From contig CM075860.1 in the NCBI GenBank assembly GCA_037975125.1, positions 45,915,673-45,979,672 on the forward strand: DNA of 64,000 bases, given 5' to 3'. This DNA is from Latrodectus hesperus. Lineage: Eukaryota > Arthropoda > Arachnida > Araneae > Theridiidae. The notes below the pieces were generated by a model that saw nothing but the letters and a program-made list of their open reading frames with translations, was not told the origin of the DNA and ran no database searches. This document shows, piece after piece, positions 48,308 through 60,576 of this stretch (its first letter is position 1; every line of letters starts with the position of its first letter). Made by a program: the position numbers and the translations under genes.

Positions 48308-51300
48308 GTGTGTACTACGTTCCTTAAATTTTTATAGTTTCAATTAATTTTAAATAATTAATTTACTTTTGCTATGAAACTTTCATTTTTATATGAAGCG
48401 TAAGATCTATATTTTTTCTTATTATAGTTTGAAGTATGAGATCATAATTTGTAGTTTATAATCGTGACATGTATGTGTTAGAAGTCATGAATTTATCAAT
48501 TGTTGTGTTTATTTAATCTCAAAATAATTAGTTAAAGTTCAAGAGTAGATCAAAGTCATTAAATATCTAAAATATTTTTCTTATTTGCAGATTTAAGCTG
48601 AAAAGTTTTAAAGAGAAAAATATAATCTGACTTGACATGTTTCATATCTAACTTTAAATAACCGTCTTGAACGAAATGGCTCTGGCCATCAAACTCTTAT
48701 ATGATCCTGATTGCTAAATGCTCTTAGTTAAAACACAACTTCATTAATCTATTTGATTTTATCTTCTGAAGATTTAATGTGCTAAGTATCTTTTATTGTA
48801 ATCCAAATGCATTTAATATTATCTTTGAACCTTTTAAAAGAACTTTAAAGTTCAATGCTTACTGCATGCTTTTAAATTAGAAGCATTTATTCATATAAGT
48901 ATTAAAGTGAGTGGAATTCTTAACTTAATTGTAACTTTAAATTTTAAGTCCGTTAAATGGCACAGGTGCCGTATAATCCATGATTCCAAATTCTGAATTT
49001 TCTTGGCGATGAAGAAATGATGCCAAGATGACGTATCGTGACGTGCGCGATAACGTAAATACTAGGGTTACCAAAATGAATTATCTGCAAAATTCTTATA
49101 GGCTTTCATATATATGACGTAATAAAAACGAGGTTGCCAGATGCATAAGAAAATCTACCAAAAAATCGCCAATCTCAGAATTTGGCATTATGGATTATAC
49201 AGCACCTGTGCCCGTTAAATTAGCCCTCACGTGTGAAAATTTATCTTAGAGACAAACTAAAAATCCTTTATATAGTAATTCTGTTGAACAGTTCACTGCT
49301 TGAGTTTCTTTAAAATTACTTAAGACTTTATAATTTAATTGTTTTCTTTTAATTCAGTTTTTGAAAGGAAATATTGTTGCTCATTGCATAATTTTTCAAG
49401 TTGTTTCTGGATAAGAAAATGTGCTCTACTGTCTGCATTCTTTGCCTTATTTTATAATTTGAAAAGCTATAAAATCATCTTAAAACTCAAGCAACTTTAT
49501 ATGCTTTAGAAATAGTTATTAAAACAATTCTAACTATAATAATAGATAAGAACAATAGCTATTCAATGTGTTAAAAACTAGGAGACTTTTAGTTGTGCTT
49601 TCCTTGCTTAATGTTTTTAATCTATCAAAAAATTTTGGAGATTACTAAGCTAAATCATTTGAACTATTAGTCTGAAAATTATTTTTCTATGTTGAAAATT
49701 TTATAATTAATATTTATAGTATGTCAACAAAGCAGCAATGCCAAGCATGCTGCCATCACTTGCTCATAGGATATTTTACTAAAATACCAACCCCCAAATT
49801 GTTACGTTTAAACTGTTTATATATAAATTGTGTGTAATACCACTTTACTTGAATAACATTTAGAAAATTGTCTCTTAAAATATAATTTCTTATTCATCAA
49901 AATTGTGAACACATTATATATCTTGGAATTTATTAAATTTAAAAATAAGAATGAAATAAAAATTAACATATTTTTTATTTGACTATTTATCATAGTGTTG
50001 GTTTTAATAATAATAAGAGTTATGTTATAAACTTGTGTACTTAGGTTTTTATCTTGAATTTATTTGAAATTTCTTTAAGGCTAATATTATGTTACTTGTA
50101 ATTTCTTTTCTTGTTCAACATAATGTATCCCAATTTATGAATAAAAGAAATAACTAATGTATGCTTCAAATTTAAGAGGACATAGAAAGGACAGAATTTC
50201 TGAGTAAATTCAATCTTCAATATAAAATATTCAATATTTAAAAAGTTTCTGAAATATCTTAGGGTTTGGCTGAAAAAATATTTTATTTTTCAAATTTTAT
50301 TTACAATTATATATGCTGAATAAACCATTCAAAAAGTGAAAGCAAATAATTTATGTAGGTTTTTTCTTATAAATGTCTATTCAAGTCTCATTTTTATTTC
50401 GATTGTTCACTATTTTATTATAGTTAATATTATTTAGATCCAGTTCAATTACAGGAATCTTTAATAACTTTTGGAATTTGGTAAATATTAATTCTCTTCA
50501 TTCTTTTCTTAATTTACTTTTGATTAACATCATCCAATATATCTTTCAGAGAACTTGAAAATAAAAAATTTTTATGAATTTTTTTAATTAGAAAAATGTC
50601 TTCACATGCTTAAGTGTTTCCTAATGTTCATTCAATATTTAATGTTCTTGAATTTATTTTGAATAAACATTTTTACTTTATCATTTTTGGCATTTATATA
50701 TAATACCATTTTATTAATAAAAGCATGTGTTTTATGATAAAAAAAATAAGCTTTTGAAAAAGGTTAATGGAATTTATACCGTCTTATATATCATTAAAAT
50801 GTGTTAAATATTGTAATTTTATCACGAGAATGTGTACTTTTTGCGCAGCCAGACAGTGTTAATTTAGATTATGTATCCTGATAAGAGAAATTTTTTTATT
50901 TATTTATTTTTTTAACGGCGGGCACTTGGTGACTAACCCTTTGCCACAACAAGGCCGGAAACTGCTACTCATTTGTCGTTACCCAGCGGGCACCTGTGAA
51001 CCAAGTCACGGAGGCGAGTAGCATTACCCGTGTCATACCACCACAGACCCGTTTATAGGGCGGGCCACATTCATACATCAACACACAAGAAAGGACAGAG
51101 AAACACAGAAAGATAGTAACATCCATGCCCGAGCCGGGATTCGAACCCGGGACCCACAGCTCAAGAGTCAGGAACGCTAACCACTCAGCCATTGATTGGC
51201 ATAAGAGAAATTATGATGGAATAGTTTCATGATAATATGCTAACAGTGACTTCAAGAGATGTCTCTAAAGACTGCTATTAATGCCAAATAACCAATATTA

Positions 51301-54300
51301 CAATGATGTAATCAATGAAAGATGTCATTTATAATTACTAAGTGCCTCAATGTTGAATCTTGATTCTGTTTGACTTGATTCATGTTATTGAGGAATCAAA
51401 TTGCTAGAGTATATTTCACTGCTATTGATGAATCTCATATCACTCGTCAGTGTGAAATAATGGCTTGTGATTCAGTTACAATAGCAGAAAATCATTTTAG
51501 AGATTGGTGAAGTTCTGTGATTCATTGTGCTATTTTGCTCTTAGCAACTTCAGGATAGTATTCTCTTGTAGAATAACATGATTTAGGGTAGAGCATTTTT
51601 CAGGTGACAAGCCTTATAGCATATTCTTTTTCTTCTTTGCCCTGCTATATCTCCTGATCTTTCAACAATAGAGCATATCTGGAATGGGGTTAGATGTCTT
51701 ATGTTTACTATTCTGGTCCAGCATATATATATATAAGTTAAGGAATTGTGGAGAATAATTCTGAACGTAGAAATAACATCCATTGGAACATTTTTTGCTC
51801 ATTAACTATTTCTCAATTACATTAAGAAGCATAATAGCAGATTTATATTAAAAAAATTTATGAAAATACAAGATACATAAAGGTGTAAATAATAAAAGTG
51901 TAGAAAAAGTTAATTATCAAAGTAAAAGTATTAGATGTTTCCTAAAGCAAATAAAATAAGAAAGCACTGTAATTTAAAGAGTTATAAGTCAATGAGTTTC
52001 AATTTAATTGAAAAATTGCAAACTAAACTACCAAAAAAGTATGTTAATAAGAAAAATTAATTTAGAACAATTCAATTAGTGTATTAAATAGATATAAAAA
52101 AATCTTTTTTTATGTAGTCTCTAGAACTGTTAAACACATTTATTTTTTTCATTCAACACATTGAATATAAATTCACAATGTATGTAAAGAGGTATAACTT
52201 AGATAAATATAAATAGTATTCTAGCACATATTCAATAAATTGGAGATTGTCCTGGAGAAAAGTATGAGGTTTCTGATTTTATTTGGAAAATAGAGGCATA
52301 GTTTGATTTTAATTCTAACAAACTAATAATTATCAACATTTGAGAACTTATTAATTGCAATAGATATGGTAATAATAAAATTGGGTTTTCCTTTTATATT
52401 TTAAAATATCATTAATATTAATTAGGGCATCTTACAACAATTGCTTCTATTAGCAATTTTTGAGTAAGGCTATCTTTGATTACAGAATTGGTTATTTGAT
52501 CTGTTATTTCCAAAGCTTCATGCAGTTTCAAGTTCTGCTATAGCTGCAAATTTTTTATAAGGGATAATACAATAAGCCATTAGTTTCAATGCTTACTTCC
52601 TTTATATTACTACTTCCTCAAGTTTACAGTAATACTGATTGAAAACTATTATTGTCTGTATTTCATTAGACAGCTTTTAAGTGTCATATATTTGGAATGA
52701 TTCACATTTGTTGTAGGATAAAATTTATCTGTATAGAAGATTAATTAAGAAATTGTTCACCAGCATTATATATATATATATAGTTATGTATGCAAAAAAT
52801 AACAACTGTAAGTAAACTTATAATCTATCACTTCTTTTATATGCATACTATTTGGGTCTAAATTACAATTAGTGAGAAAAAAAATTTTCTTGTGATTACA
52901 CAGGTATCAACTTACCTAAATTTAAGAAGTTTTTGTCCAAACCCTTTATTTTTAATATAATTCATTTAATGTTGGATTAGAAAAACAACTGCTAGTATTC
53001 ATTCTAGAAATAATATGTAATATTGGAAATTTTATTTTAACTATGTTTTATTGAAGTTAAAATGAAGATGATAATAAATTAGATGCTCATAGATCACCCT
53101 AATTAAAACTGCACTTTTATTAAACATATATTTGGATATGGAAGTGAGGTTTTAATTTACTGCACAAGGAAAGTTTGACTTTTTGGAAAGAGCACAAATA
53201 AAGATATCTTCAAATCATCAGAGGAGTAATGAAGACTATCCTAGTTAAAACTATGCTTCTAGCCCACTAATTGATATCGAAATCAAGAAACAAGAAATCG
53301 ACACATTTGTTAACCCTTTACCTGCTGCGGTCATGTATATAAATCAATGTGTTGACTGCCCCAAATGTATATATTTTCTTTCCAAAGTATGCTTTTCTGC
53401 AGTGTACTGCTGTCAGTAAAGCTAAACCTATGGATTTGGAATGCAATAGAATATCCTTGATATTATTTATGATGGACTTGTTTAAAAAAAGAAACTATTT
53501 GGAGAGGGGAATATTTCTTGGGACGGAGGAAGCTGTTGCTTGTTGCAGTTATTATTTGTGGTTTTCGAGAGTTGTTCGTAGTTTTAGCTTATGTCAAATT
53601 TATAATTCAGTCACTGTAAGGTAAAAACATCTTGTTTGCCCAAAATTAGCTAAAAATTCTCAAAACCAGAATGAGATAAGCAAATTATACTGAAATACTA
53701 AAACTTTCATAAGCTCTTAGTAAATACTACAATTCTTGTGTTCTTTTCCTTGTTTAATTTTTTTAATGTTTACGTTTGTTCCCATACCATTTTGCTCTAG
53801 TTTCTTTAAATGTTCTTTTTATTATAATTGTTCTTCTGTGATACTTCAACTGTTTTGTGCATTTGAATTGATCTTTCCTATAAAGCCATATGGTATAACA
53901 TAACAAATTAGAATCTTATTTATTTTTAATCTTTGAAAGGTTATTAATTAAATAGCAAAATATTAAGATTTTGAAACATAATTTTATCTCAATTTAATCT
54001 TTATTACAACTCCATTCTCTAAAGGAAATTTATAGTATGGCTTATAATCTTATTTTTGTATTAATTAAAATGATATTGGTATTTCTTTTATTTTTAGAAT
54101 GCTATTTTTTAATGATGCATTATATTTAAAGCTGAAATTCTGGAATTGGCTGGAAATGCAGCAAGAGACAACAAGAAAGGAAGGGTAACTCCTCGACATA
54201 TCCTTCTGGCTGTTGCAAATGATGAAGAACTTCATTTGGTAAATAATTCATATTTTTCATTCAGTTTTAAAAATTCATTGTTGTAAAATATAAAAATTTG

Positions 54301-57300
54301 AGAGAATATTTTATATTTCCTCTGGCTTTTTTATATTCTTAAAAGAAACATGTAAAACATTTTCATATTTAATACCTCAACTCAGATTATCTACTAATTA
54401 TTGTACATAAATACATATTGTTGTGGTTACTAATGACATTTGGACAAGCCAAGCTCGCTATGCCTAGGCTATGGAAATTTGAGTCAATAGGGTGCATCTT
54501 TTGCTTAAGCAGAGCACCACAAAAGTGAAAGTACAACTTTGCTCTTCAAATCCTCCAATAGATGGCACCACCAGAGGATCCACTCCCTCAATTTTGGTAT
54601 TGATCTGAAAGGAGAGGAATTTTTCTCCAGACCATTGCACCCATGGTAATTGCTCAACAATCGACCACAAGACTTTCAATTCCACTGATGAAATGAGAAC
54701 GTATAGCGCATGTACTCAGTGAGTCTTTGTAGGCATTGGAAATCGTACCCCACCTTTCGGGATAGAAGACCGATACCCTAACCACTAAGCTACCACGGCC
54801 CATAAATACATTTAGATCCTGGTGAGTGAAAATAAGTAATTATAAAATAAAATATTTTGTAAACAGATTTGTTTGAAAAAATTCTTATATTGTGAAACTT
54901 AATTTTCTGATGACCAGAATAGTATTTAGAGAAGTTAGATTCAAGTTAGTTTAAATAACAAAATTTATTTCCCAAACTGTAACTTAAATAAACAAGTGTG
55001 TTATAATTCTGTCAAATGTATCCAAAACGTGAATAAGGAATTGAACCACCCTTTTGATAAAGTTTGTATTGTATGTAAGTATAAGGTATATGAATATAAA
55101 AAAAATTAATTATTCATTAACAATGTTATATATTTTGCAAATGTCAAAAGCTGGATTATAGTCAGGAAATTTGGACATATATTATGTAGCACATTAGTTG
55201 AGAAAAATACCTAAAATTAAATTATAACTCAAAAATAAATGATAGAGAAGAAGAAATATTGAAAGTATATTTACATTAATGAATATACTTATATTTTCTC
55301 ACTAAAAAAAGTTTGTCAAGTGATATTAAATTGAAGGGAAATAGAAAACTTCAAATTTTACTTTTGGTAATAAATATTATATCATATGGATCACCATTGG
55401 AAAACTTCCAAGTTGTGAATCTTCATTATATTAGTTAGAAAAGTTTACAGAGTAATGATTCATTTTAGAATCTCCTAGGTCATCTCATACATCTTCTTGG
55501 ATGTAAATTCTTATATTCATATAATTTAAGTATCTTATTTTATGTTCTTCCCACTTTTGCAAACTACAGTTGATTAAAATTCATATCCAAATCTATTGAA
55601 ATTCTTCACTATAAAAGATTTACTTTTAAACACACAATTAGCACACAGCATTTCTTCCTCAAATTACAGTAATTATAAAATGTCAAAAAAATTTTTACAA
55701 GTTTTTAGAACTTTTAGCTGATATTATTTAACTTTGTTATCTAGTTTTATCATGAGTTTATTATTTTTCTTTTTTTTTTCTCTTTTAATGCTTAAAAGCA
55801 ATTTAACTATGGAAATACATCTCTCTTGTTGTCCATTAACTTACTAAAATGTTTAAAAATATGTGTTAATTTAATATATTTTAATTTTAGGGAATTATAT
55901 TTTTATCAACAATATTAAATATTCATGTTTTTTAGCAATTTTTCTGTTTCTTTTTCATTTTAAACAATATAACAACATTGTTTAAAATATAAAGACCTGC
56001 GGCCTGAGCAGCTACCAGGCGCGTTGGCAGGTGGTGGATCGCCGAACATCCTGTAGGAATAACAGGATAGCCTTGAATATAGAATCAGAGGCCGCGAACC
56101 AGCTCCCATAAACCCTGGTGTTATGCAACCTGTGCCTAGGGCTATTTGGCACCGCGGTAATGGTGTCTTAACGGAGCCTCTAGTTGCCTGGCAAACTTCT
56201 AGAGCTTTTTTGCCTTGCCCAGTAACTCGGGGAATGCTGGGTGGACTGTTATATTACCTGAGCTTATTAATTGTTATCTTGTGGCTGAAAAGACACAAGA
56301 AATAACAAACCTTTCTGCATTTGCAGATGAAGCCTCTGAAGTAGATCTTACTGAAAAAGACAAGGGAACTCAGAGGCAATCTAGTGAGGGGGCAGCAATG
56401 AATCCTTCACAGGAGGTAGAAGTGACCTCCAAACCATATTCTTCTGGTGAAAGTCAGGAAGCTATTGCTAGCATGACTGACTCTCTGACCAGAATCATCT
56501 GTGGATCATCAGCAAGGATTGCCTCTGAAATTCTAAGATGCTCTAGGCAGAAGATATGTTTAATCGTAGTCTTCATAACTGGGCACTATTATTTCAGAAA
56601 ACACCTCCAGAAAATGGGACTTGTTTCAGCAAGACCCTATCTGCAGGAAATGTGAGGCCCTTGCCCTCCCTAGATGAACTTCTGTAGGCATCATCCATAC
56701 TAGAGAGTTACACCTAGACTCCATTAAAGGACATGGACTTTATTAATAAAGTGGGTGACCCGAGCAACAGGAACTAGGAAACATTGGGTTTGGAGTTAAC
56801 AGTACAAAATGCTGATTAAAGCAGAGGTGCCCAATGACATACAAACCTAACTCTAAGAAGAAGAAAATATAAAGAGATATTTTCTGATTATTAACATTAT
56901 CTAATATTTGTTTATCTGCTCATTTAAGTTCAAATCCATAGCCACAATTTTAAGAAATTATGTTTATATAGTAACATTAATCCTTCAAATTCTGCTTATA
57001 GCAAATTTTATTTTTTTGAATGTCCCTTAAATATCAATGATTTGAGCCATTTAAAACATTTAATTTAATTAGCTTTGATATTTGGTTTCATTGCTCATTT
57101 CCGGCAAATAAAGGTTTAACTTGATCAATCATATAATACAGTAAAAATGACTCCTTTTTTCCTCCTCTCACAATATCTTTTGATAAGACATGCAATGTAC
57201 ATAATTTCAATAGGCAGTTACTATACAGAAGAATAATTAAATATTTTTGGAAAAGAGAGATCTTTGGTTTGCGAATAAAAACTTGTAGTGAAGACAACAG

Positions 57301-60300
57301 AAATTTATTGATAGTTTAATGTCATTAAACTTGTACAATAATATAGTTGGAATTGAATTTTCTAACTTTAAAAGCAAATTTTTTAAATCATTTAGATTTA
57401 TGGAAAAAGAACACAGGTTCACTGGTTTGATTTATGGAACAAAATTAAAACTTAAATTTTTCTGAATTCCTTGATATGAGTAATCAATATTGCTTTCTTT
57501 TACTTGAATAACACATAGTAAAAGTTAGTTGTAATGAATTATATTTTTGATATTTTATGAACATTTGCCTGTTGTTTTGAATGTTAGTTTTTTATTTATA
57601 TTTCATTTTCTATTATCTTAAATTTTTCATATGATGCTTAAATCTAGTAATTTTATGAACATTTGCCTGTTGTTTTGAATGTTAGTTTTTTATTTATATT
57701 TCATTTTCTATTATCTTAAATTTTTCATATGATGCTTAAATCTAGTAATTTTAATAATTAAAATAAAGTATGAATTTTTTCCTTTCTAAATTATTTTATT
57801 GGAGGTGTGACATATCTACTTATATTGTGGGAATTTTTAATTAATTTTATCTAATATATTACCTTGCTTTTTAAAATATATTTCATTAGTACATTTTATT
57901 AGTCCCTTAAAATTCCTCTGATAAGCTTGATATTATATTTTTTAGTTTCTACTCACTGCTCAGATCACAATTCTACCTCTTACTTTTTTCTATTTAAAGA
58001 GAGAGATTATCTTTTTCTAGTCATATATGTACTGTGAAAATTATCTTTAGCCCATATGTTTTCATCGTAAAATACTTTTTTCTCTCAGAATTTTACTATC
58101 TTTATCTTTTTGAGTGGTTGTAGCCTTTGAAACATTTTATTAGTAATTTGTTCTTATTTGGTTACAGTTTAAGCTTTTTAAGTGGATAATTTATTTATAT
58201 TTTAAAATTTTTTGAAAATTATGTTTTTGAATATTGGTTTCCAGTGAATTTTTATATTAAATTTCTTAAGTAAAATTCATTTTAAAATTTTATTTGTATA
58301 AAATTTACTGAATGTTAATATTTTAATACAAATATTTTCCATATCTTCTTTACCTGAAATTCTATGCAATTTTCTCCAATCTGGATGAATTTGTTTATCA
58401 ATGAAATAAAGGCTAAAATTATTTAATATGCCTGTTGGAAATTGTCTTTTCAATGATTAGTGGACTCTATAAAAACCATACAAATATGTATATATATTTA
58501 TGTATATGACCAAGTAATGTGAAAATATATTGAATGATTAAAGAAATAGAGAAGCCTAGAATATGGATTTGAAATAGTATAGTTTTAAATGAGTTTGAAA
58601 GTAAACAGAAGAAAAATTTAGAGTTGCTTTTCTTAAATAATAATTGGGAAAAAAGTCATCCTGGAAGCTTTGTCTAATAGTCGTATTTGTTTTTAAGTAA
58701 GTATATTTATATTTGAAAAGAGGTTGTTAAATACATCTTGAAATACTCAATAAATAATGGATAGGAATAACTTGAATTAATGCTTAAAAACTCTAAAATT
58801 ACCCATTATTCTATATAATGTTTAATCCAGTAATGTAAAAGAATATTATTTAAATAAAAAATTTTCTGTTTTAGCTGTAAATTCATTGAAGGCTTTTTAA
58901 ATAATCATTAAATATAATTCTGACTTAAATAAAAAATATTCTCATTAATTTTTGAAATTATTTATTTCTATTATTTACAAATACAGTTAAATTCTTGCAT
59001 TCGCTTAATTATATGCATATTATATTAAGAACAATTTTAAAATAAAAAAATATTTAACATGAACTTTGATTCCTCCTGCAATTTGATTCTTGGAAATCTG
59101 TACAAACCCTGATAATTTATAAAACATTTTTTGACAAATTATTGCAAATAGAAAAAATATTTTAAACGTGAAAAGGAATCATTCAAATTATAAAAGATTA
59201 AGATAATAAAATCATTATAGTTCAAAATGAATTAAGTTAAAATTGAATTAAGCAAAAAGAAATTTAAGTAGAAAGATGTGAAAAATAGAATAGTCCAAAA
59301 ATGGCTTCTATCTAATCAGAAAACAGAAGAAATGCATTTCAAATATCCTATTTTTAAAATTATACAATATAAGAGGAAGAAATTATCAGTTTATATTCAA
59401 ATGTTTATTTATATATTAACAACCATATGGTTGGTGCTCTTTTTCTTTGATTCAACAGTTTGTGAGTTTTAATCCCACATTAGGCTTGGATGTCATAGTG
59501 ACTTGATATTCACTTTAAGTCACTTGTCCCAGTCTAGCCCTTGTATACATGAATTCAGGAATCTTATTAGTTTTTGAATGAATGTTGAGCAACAAATAAA
59601 CCAGCCCAAACCTGGCTTAGTTAGTTCTCATGTCCAAAAATTTGCGAGTGAGTTACAAACAAAATCATATATGCAAATAGTAGTAATGTATCTTAAATAT
59701 AATAATATTATAAAAAAGTTCATATTTATCTTATTTTAATTTATTTAAACTTTTAATTTTTAGGGGTAATTATCTTTCTTAAACTTTTTAATGGAAAAAT
59801 GGTTATTTTTTTTCTTTGCTAAACAATATCCTGTTTTAACTCAAAGTTGGACATTTAAAAATTGTTTATTACAATTAATAAGCTAAATATTTTTGTAAAT
59901 GTAATTTTTTCTTCTCCAGTTGTTTTATTATTTAGATAATAAGGTTGTTGATTTTAATGCTCTATTCTAAAATTATGACTGCTTGAAAATGCTTGTTATT
60001 TTTGTAAAATAAAGGTCATCTCATTTATGATTATATTTATAAAATAAATATAATCATAAATGAATAAATTGTCGGAAGTAAACAAAAAGAAAAATGATAA
60101 TGATGGACAATAAATAGAAATTTTAAAATTTATTTCAGTTGAAGGCTTTCGGAAACTTCATTATACTATTATTATGGTAAAAATTTTATCAAGTAAATTG
60201 ATTTGGTAGAAACTTGTTGTAATATGTTTAGCAATGTGTGATTTTGTTAATTTCAAATAATTTTTAGCTTTTAATAAGTTACTTTTCTTGCAATTTTATT

Positions 60301-60576
60301 TAATTTATTTAAATAATATTAATTATTTGCTTATTTTTCTAGTTATTAAAGAATGTTATAATTGCTTCTGGTGGAGTCTTACCTAGAATTGAACCAGAAT
60401 TGTTAGCTAAGAAAAAGGGTCGTTTTGCAACCATGCCATCTCCTCGTTCTGGACCTTCTTCACCAGCTCCAGCAACCACTGGTGGGGCAAAAAAACCAAA
60501 ACCAGTGTATACGAATAAAAAGAGTACTAGAAAAGCTGCTGCTACTGCGACTGTGAAGGGCAAGGGTAAAGGAAAG
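48136..60576 (+). CDS. macroH2A: Histone variant macroH2A, first three coding exons (gene continues past the window)
   Basis: Exons 48136-48307, 54132-54238 and 60343-60576 join in phase with GT...AG ends and give 170 residues. Residues 1-~120 are an H2A fold of the macroH2A type: [11 protein letters not shown] start, [69 protein letters not shown] and PELLAKKKG. About 50 residues rich in Lys, Pro, Ala and Ser follow, the basic linker that precedes the macrodomain in this family. No macrodomain exon appears before 64000, so those exons must be downstream. The protein replaces H2A in nucleosomes and is linked to stable repression in vertebrates. It is absent from Drosophila, so its presence argues for a non-dipteran arthropod. 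Confidence 0.93.
48951..49220. mobile_element. 254-bp MITE with 8-bp target duplication
   Basis: Body 48959-49212, flanked by CGTTAAAT at 48951-48958 and 49213-49220. The termini are inverted: the left starts GGCACAGGTGCCGTATAATC, and the right, reverse-complemented, starts GGCACAGGTGCTGTATAATC. Similarity extends over about 50 bp. There is no coding capacity. An 8-bp duplication fits hAT- or Merlin-type transposases; the termini do not let me choose. Confidence 0.92.
50881..51212 (-). repeat. SINE-B (tRNA-derived) with 12-bp target duplication
   Basis: Body 50893-51200, flanked by ATAAGAGAAATT at 50881-50892 and 51201-51212. On the minus strand the head has TGGCTGAGTGGTTAGCG (A box) and GGGTTCGAATCCC (perfect B box). 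The body is G+C-rich and the tail is TTAAAAAAATAAATAAATAA. Intact boxes suggest recent activity. Confidence 0.93.
51400..51740 (+). pseudogene. Tc1/mariner-like transposase remnant
   Basis: The plus strand reads [20 protein letters not shown] near 51643-51702, the PDLSPIEHIWD-type motif around the last catalytic acid of Tc1 transposases. An 'IDESHI' segment upstream (about 51424) may be the preceding catalytic Asp region. Stops interrupt it and no terminal repeats were found. Confidence 0.6.
54132..54238 (+). CDS. macroH2A: macroH2A coding exon 2
   Basis: Acceptor TATATTTAAAG, with a poor pyrimidine tract; donor TTG|GTAAAT. It encodes [20 protein letters not shown] through EELHL, including the acidic-patch glutamates. 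Confidence 0.93.
54406..54811 (-). repeat. SINE-C (tRNA-derived) with 11-bp target duplication
   Basis: Body 54417-54800, flanked by CATAAATACAT at 54406-54416 and 54801-54811. On the minus strand the head is GGGCCGTGGTAGCTTAGTGG with a degenerate B box (GGTACGATTTCC). The 384-bp body differs from SINE-A and SINE-B apart from a GGCCGTGGT head shared with SINE-A. Confidence 0.9.
55984..56875 (+). mobile_element. 868-bp retroposon, probably an internally deleted non-LTR element
   Basis: Body 55996-56863, flanked by AAAATATAAAGA at 55984-55995 and 56864-56875. It ends in CTAACTCTAAGAAGAAG, a short (AAG)n tail of the kind seen on arthropod non-LTR elements. It has no LTRs or inverted ends. The first ~250 bp are much richer in G+C than the surroundings. 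A 146-codon frame (56215-56655) has an acidic, Ser-rich middle and could be an ORF1 relic; no RT is present. The class is not certain. Confidence 0.72.
57552..57749. repeat. Perfect tandem duplication, 99 bp x 2
   Basis: 57552-57650 and 57651-57749 are the same base for base as far as I can read, both starting TTTTATGAACATTTGCC and ending AATCTAGTAA. Confidence 0.93.
59428..59650 (+). repeat. Possible tRNA-derived SINE (family D), second copy
   Basis: 'GGTTGGTGCTCTTTTTC', then 'GTGAGTTTTAATCCCACATT' and 'GGCTTGGATG', parallel to the copy at 20881. Ends not defined. Confidence 0.4.
60021..60063. repeat. Inverted repeat, 20-bp perfect arms with 3-base loop
   Basis: 60021-60040 (TCATTTATGATTATATTTAT) is the exact reverse complement of 60044-60063. 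It lies in macroH2A intron 2 and could extrude as a hairpin. Confidence 0.93.
60343..60576 (+). CDS. macroH2A: macroH2A coding exon 3 (docking domain and linker)
   Basis: Acceptor TTATTTTTCTAG; 78 codons, phase 0; donor AAG|GTATTT. It begins [14 protein letters not shown] and ends in a KGKGKGK run. Confidence 0.92.

Larger units (their letters stand above)
48308..54131 (+). other. macroH2A intron 1
   Basis: 5.8 kb holding a MITE (48959-49212), a SINE-B (50893-51200) and a Tc1-like remnant (about 51400-51740). The region 52000-54100 has only a short TA run at 52766-52783 and nothing else recognised; the frame at 53349-53624 shows no family. Confidence 0.7.
54239..60342 (+). other. macroH2A intron 2
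   Basis: 6.1 kb holding SINE-C (54417-54800), an 868-bp retroposon (55996-56863), a 99-bp perfect tandem duplication (57552-57749), a possible SINE-D (59428-59650) and a 20-bp hairpin (60021-60063). The rest is A+T-rich and unassigned. Confidence 0.75.

Noticed and set aside
51120..51200. Possible tRNA gene (perfect B box)
   Set aside because: The tRNA-like part is the head of SINE-B; the body, tail and target duplication show that it is a retroposon, not a tRNA gene.
53349..53624. 91-codon plus-strand frame in macroH2A intron 1
   Set aside because: No family resemblance and no splice sites in keeping with macroH2A phase; probably chance.
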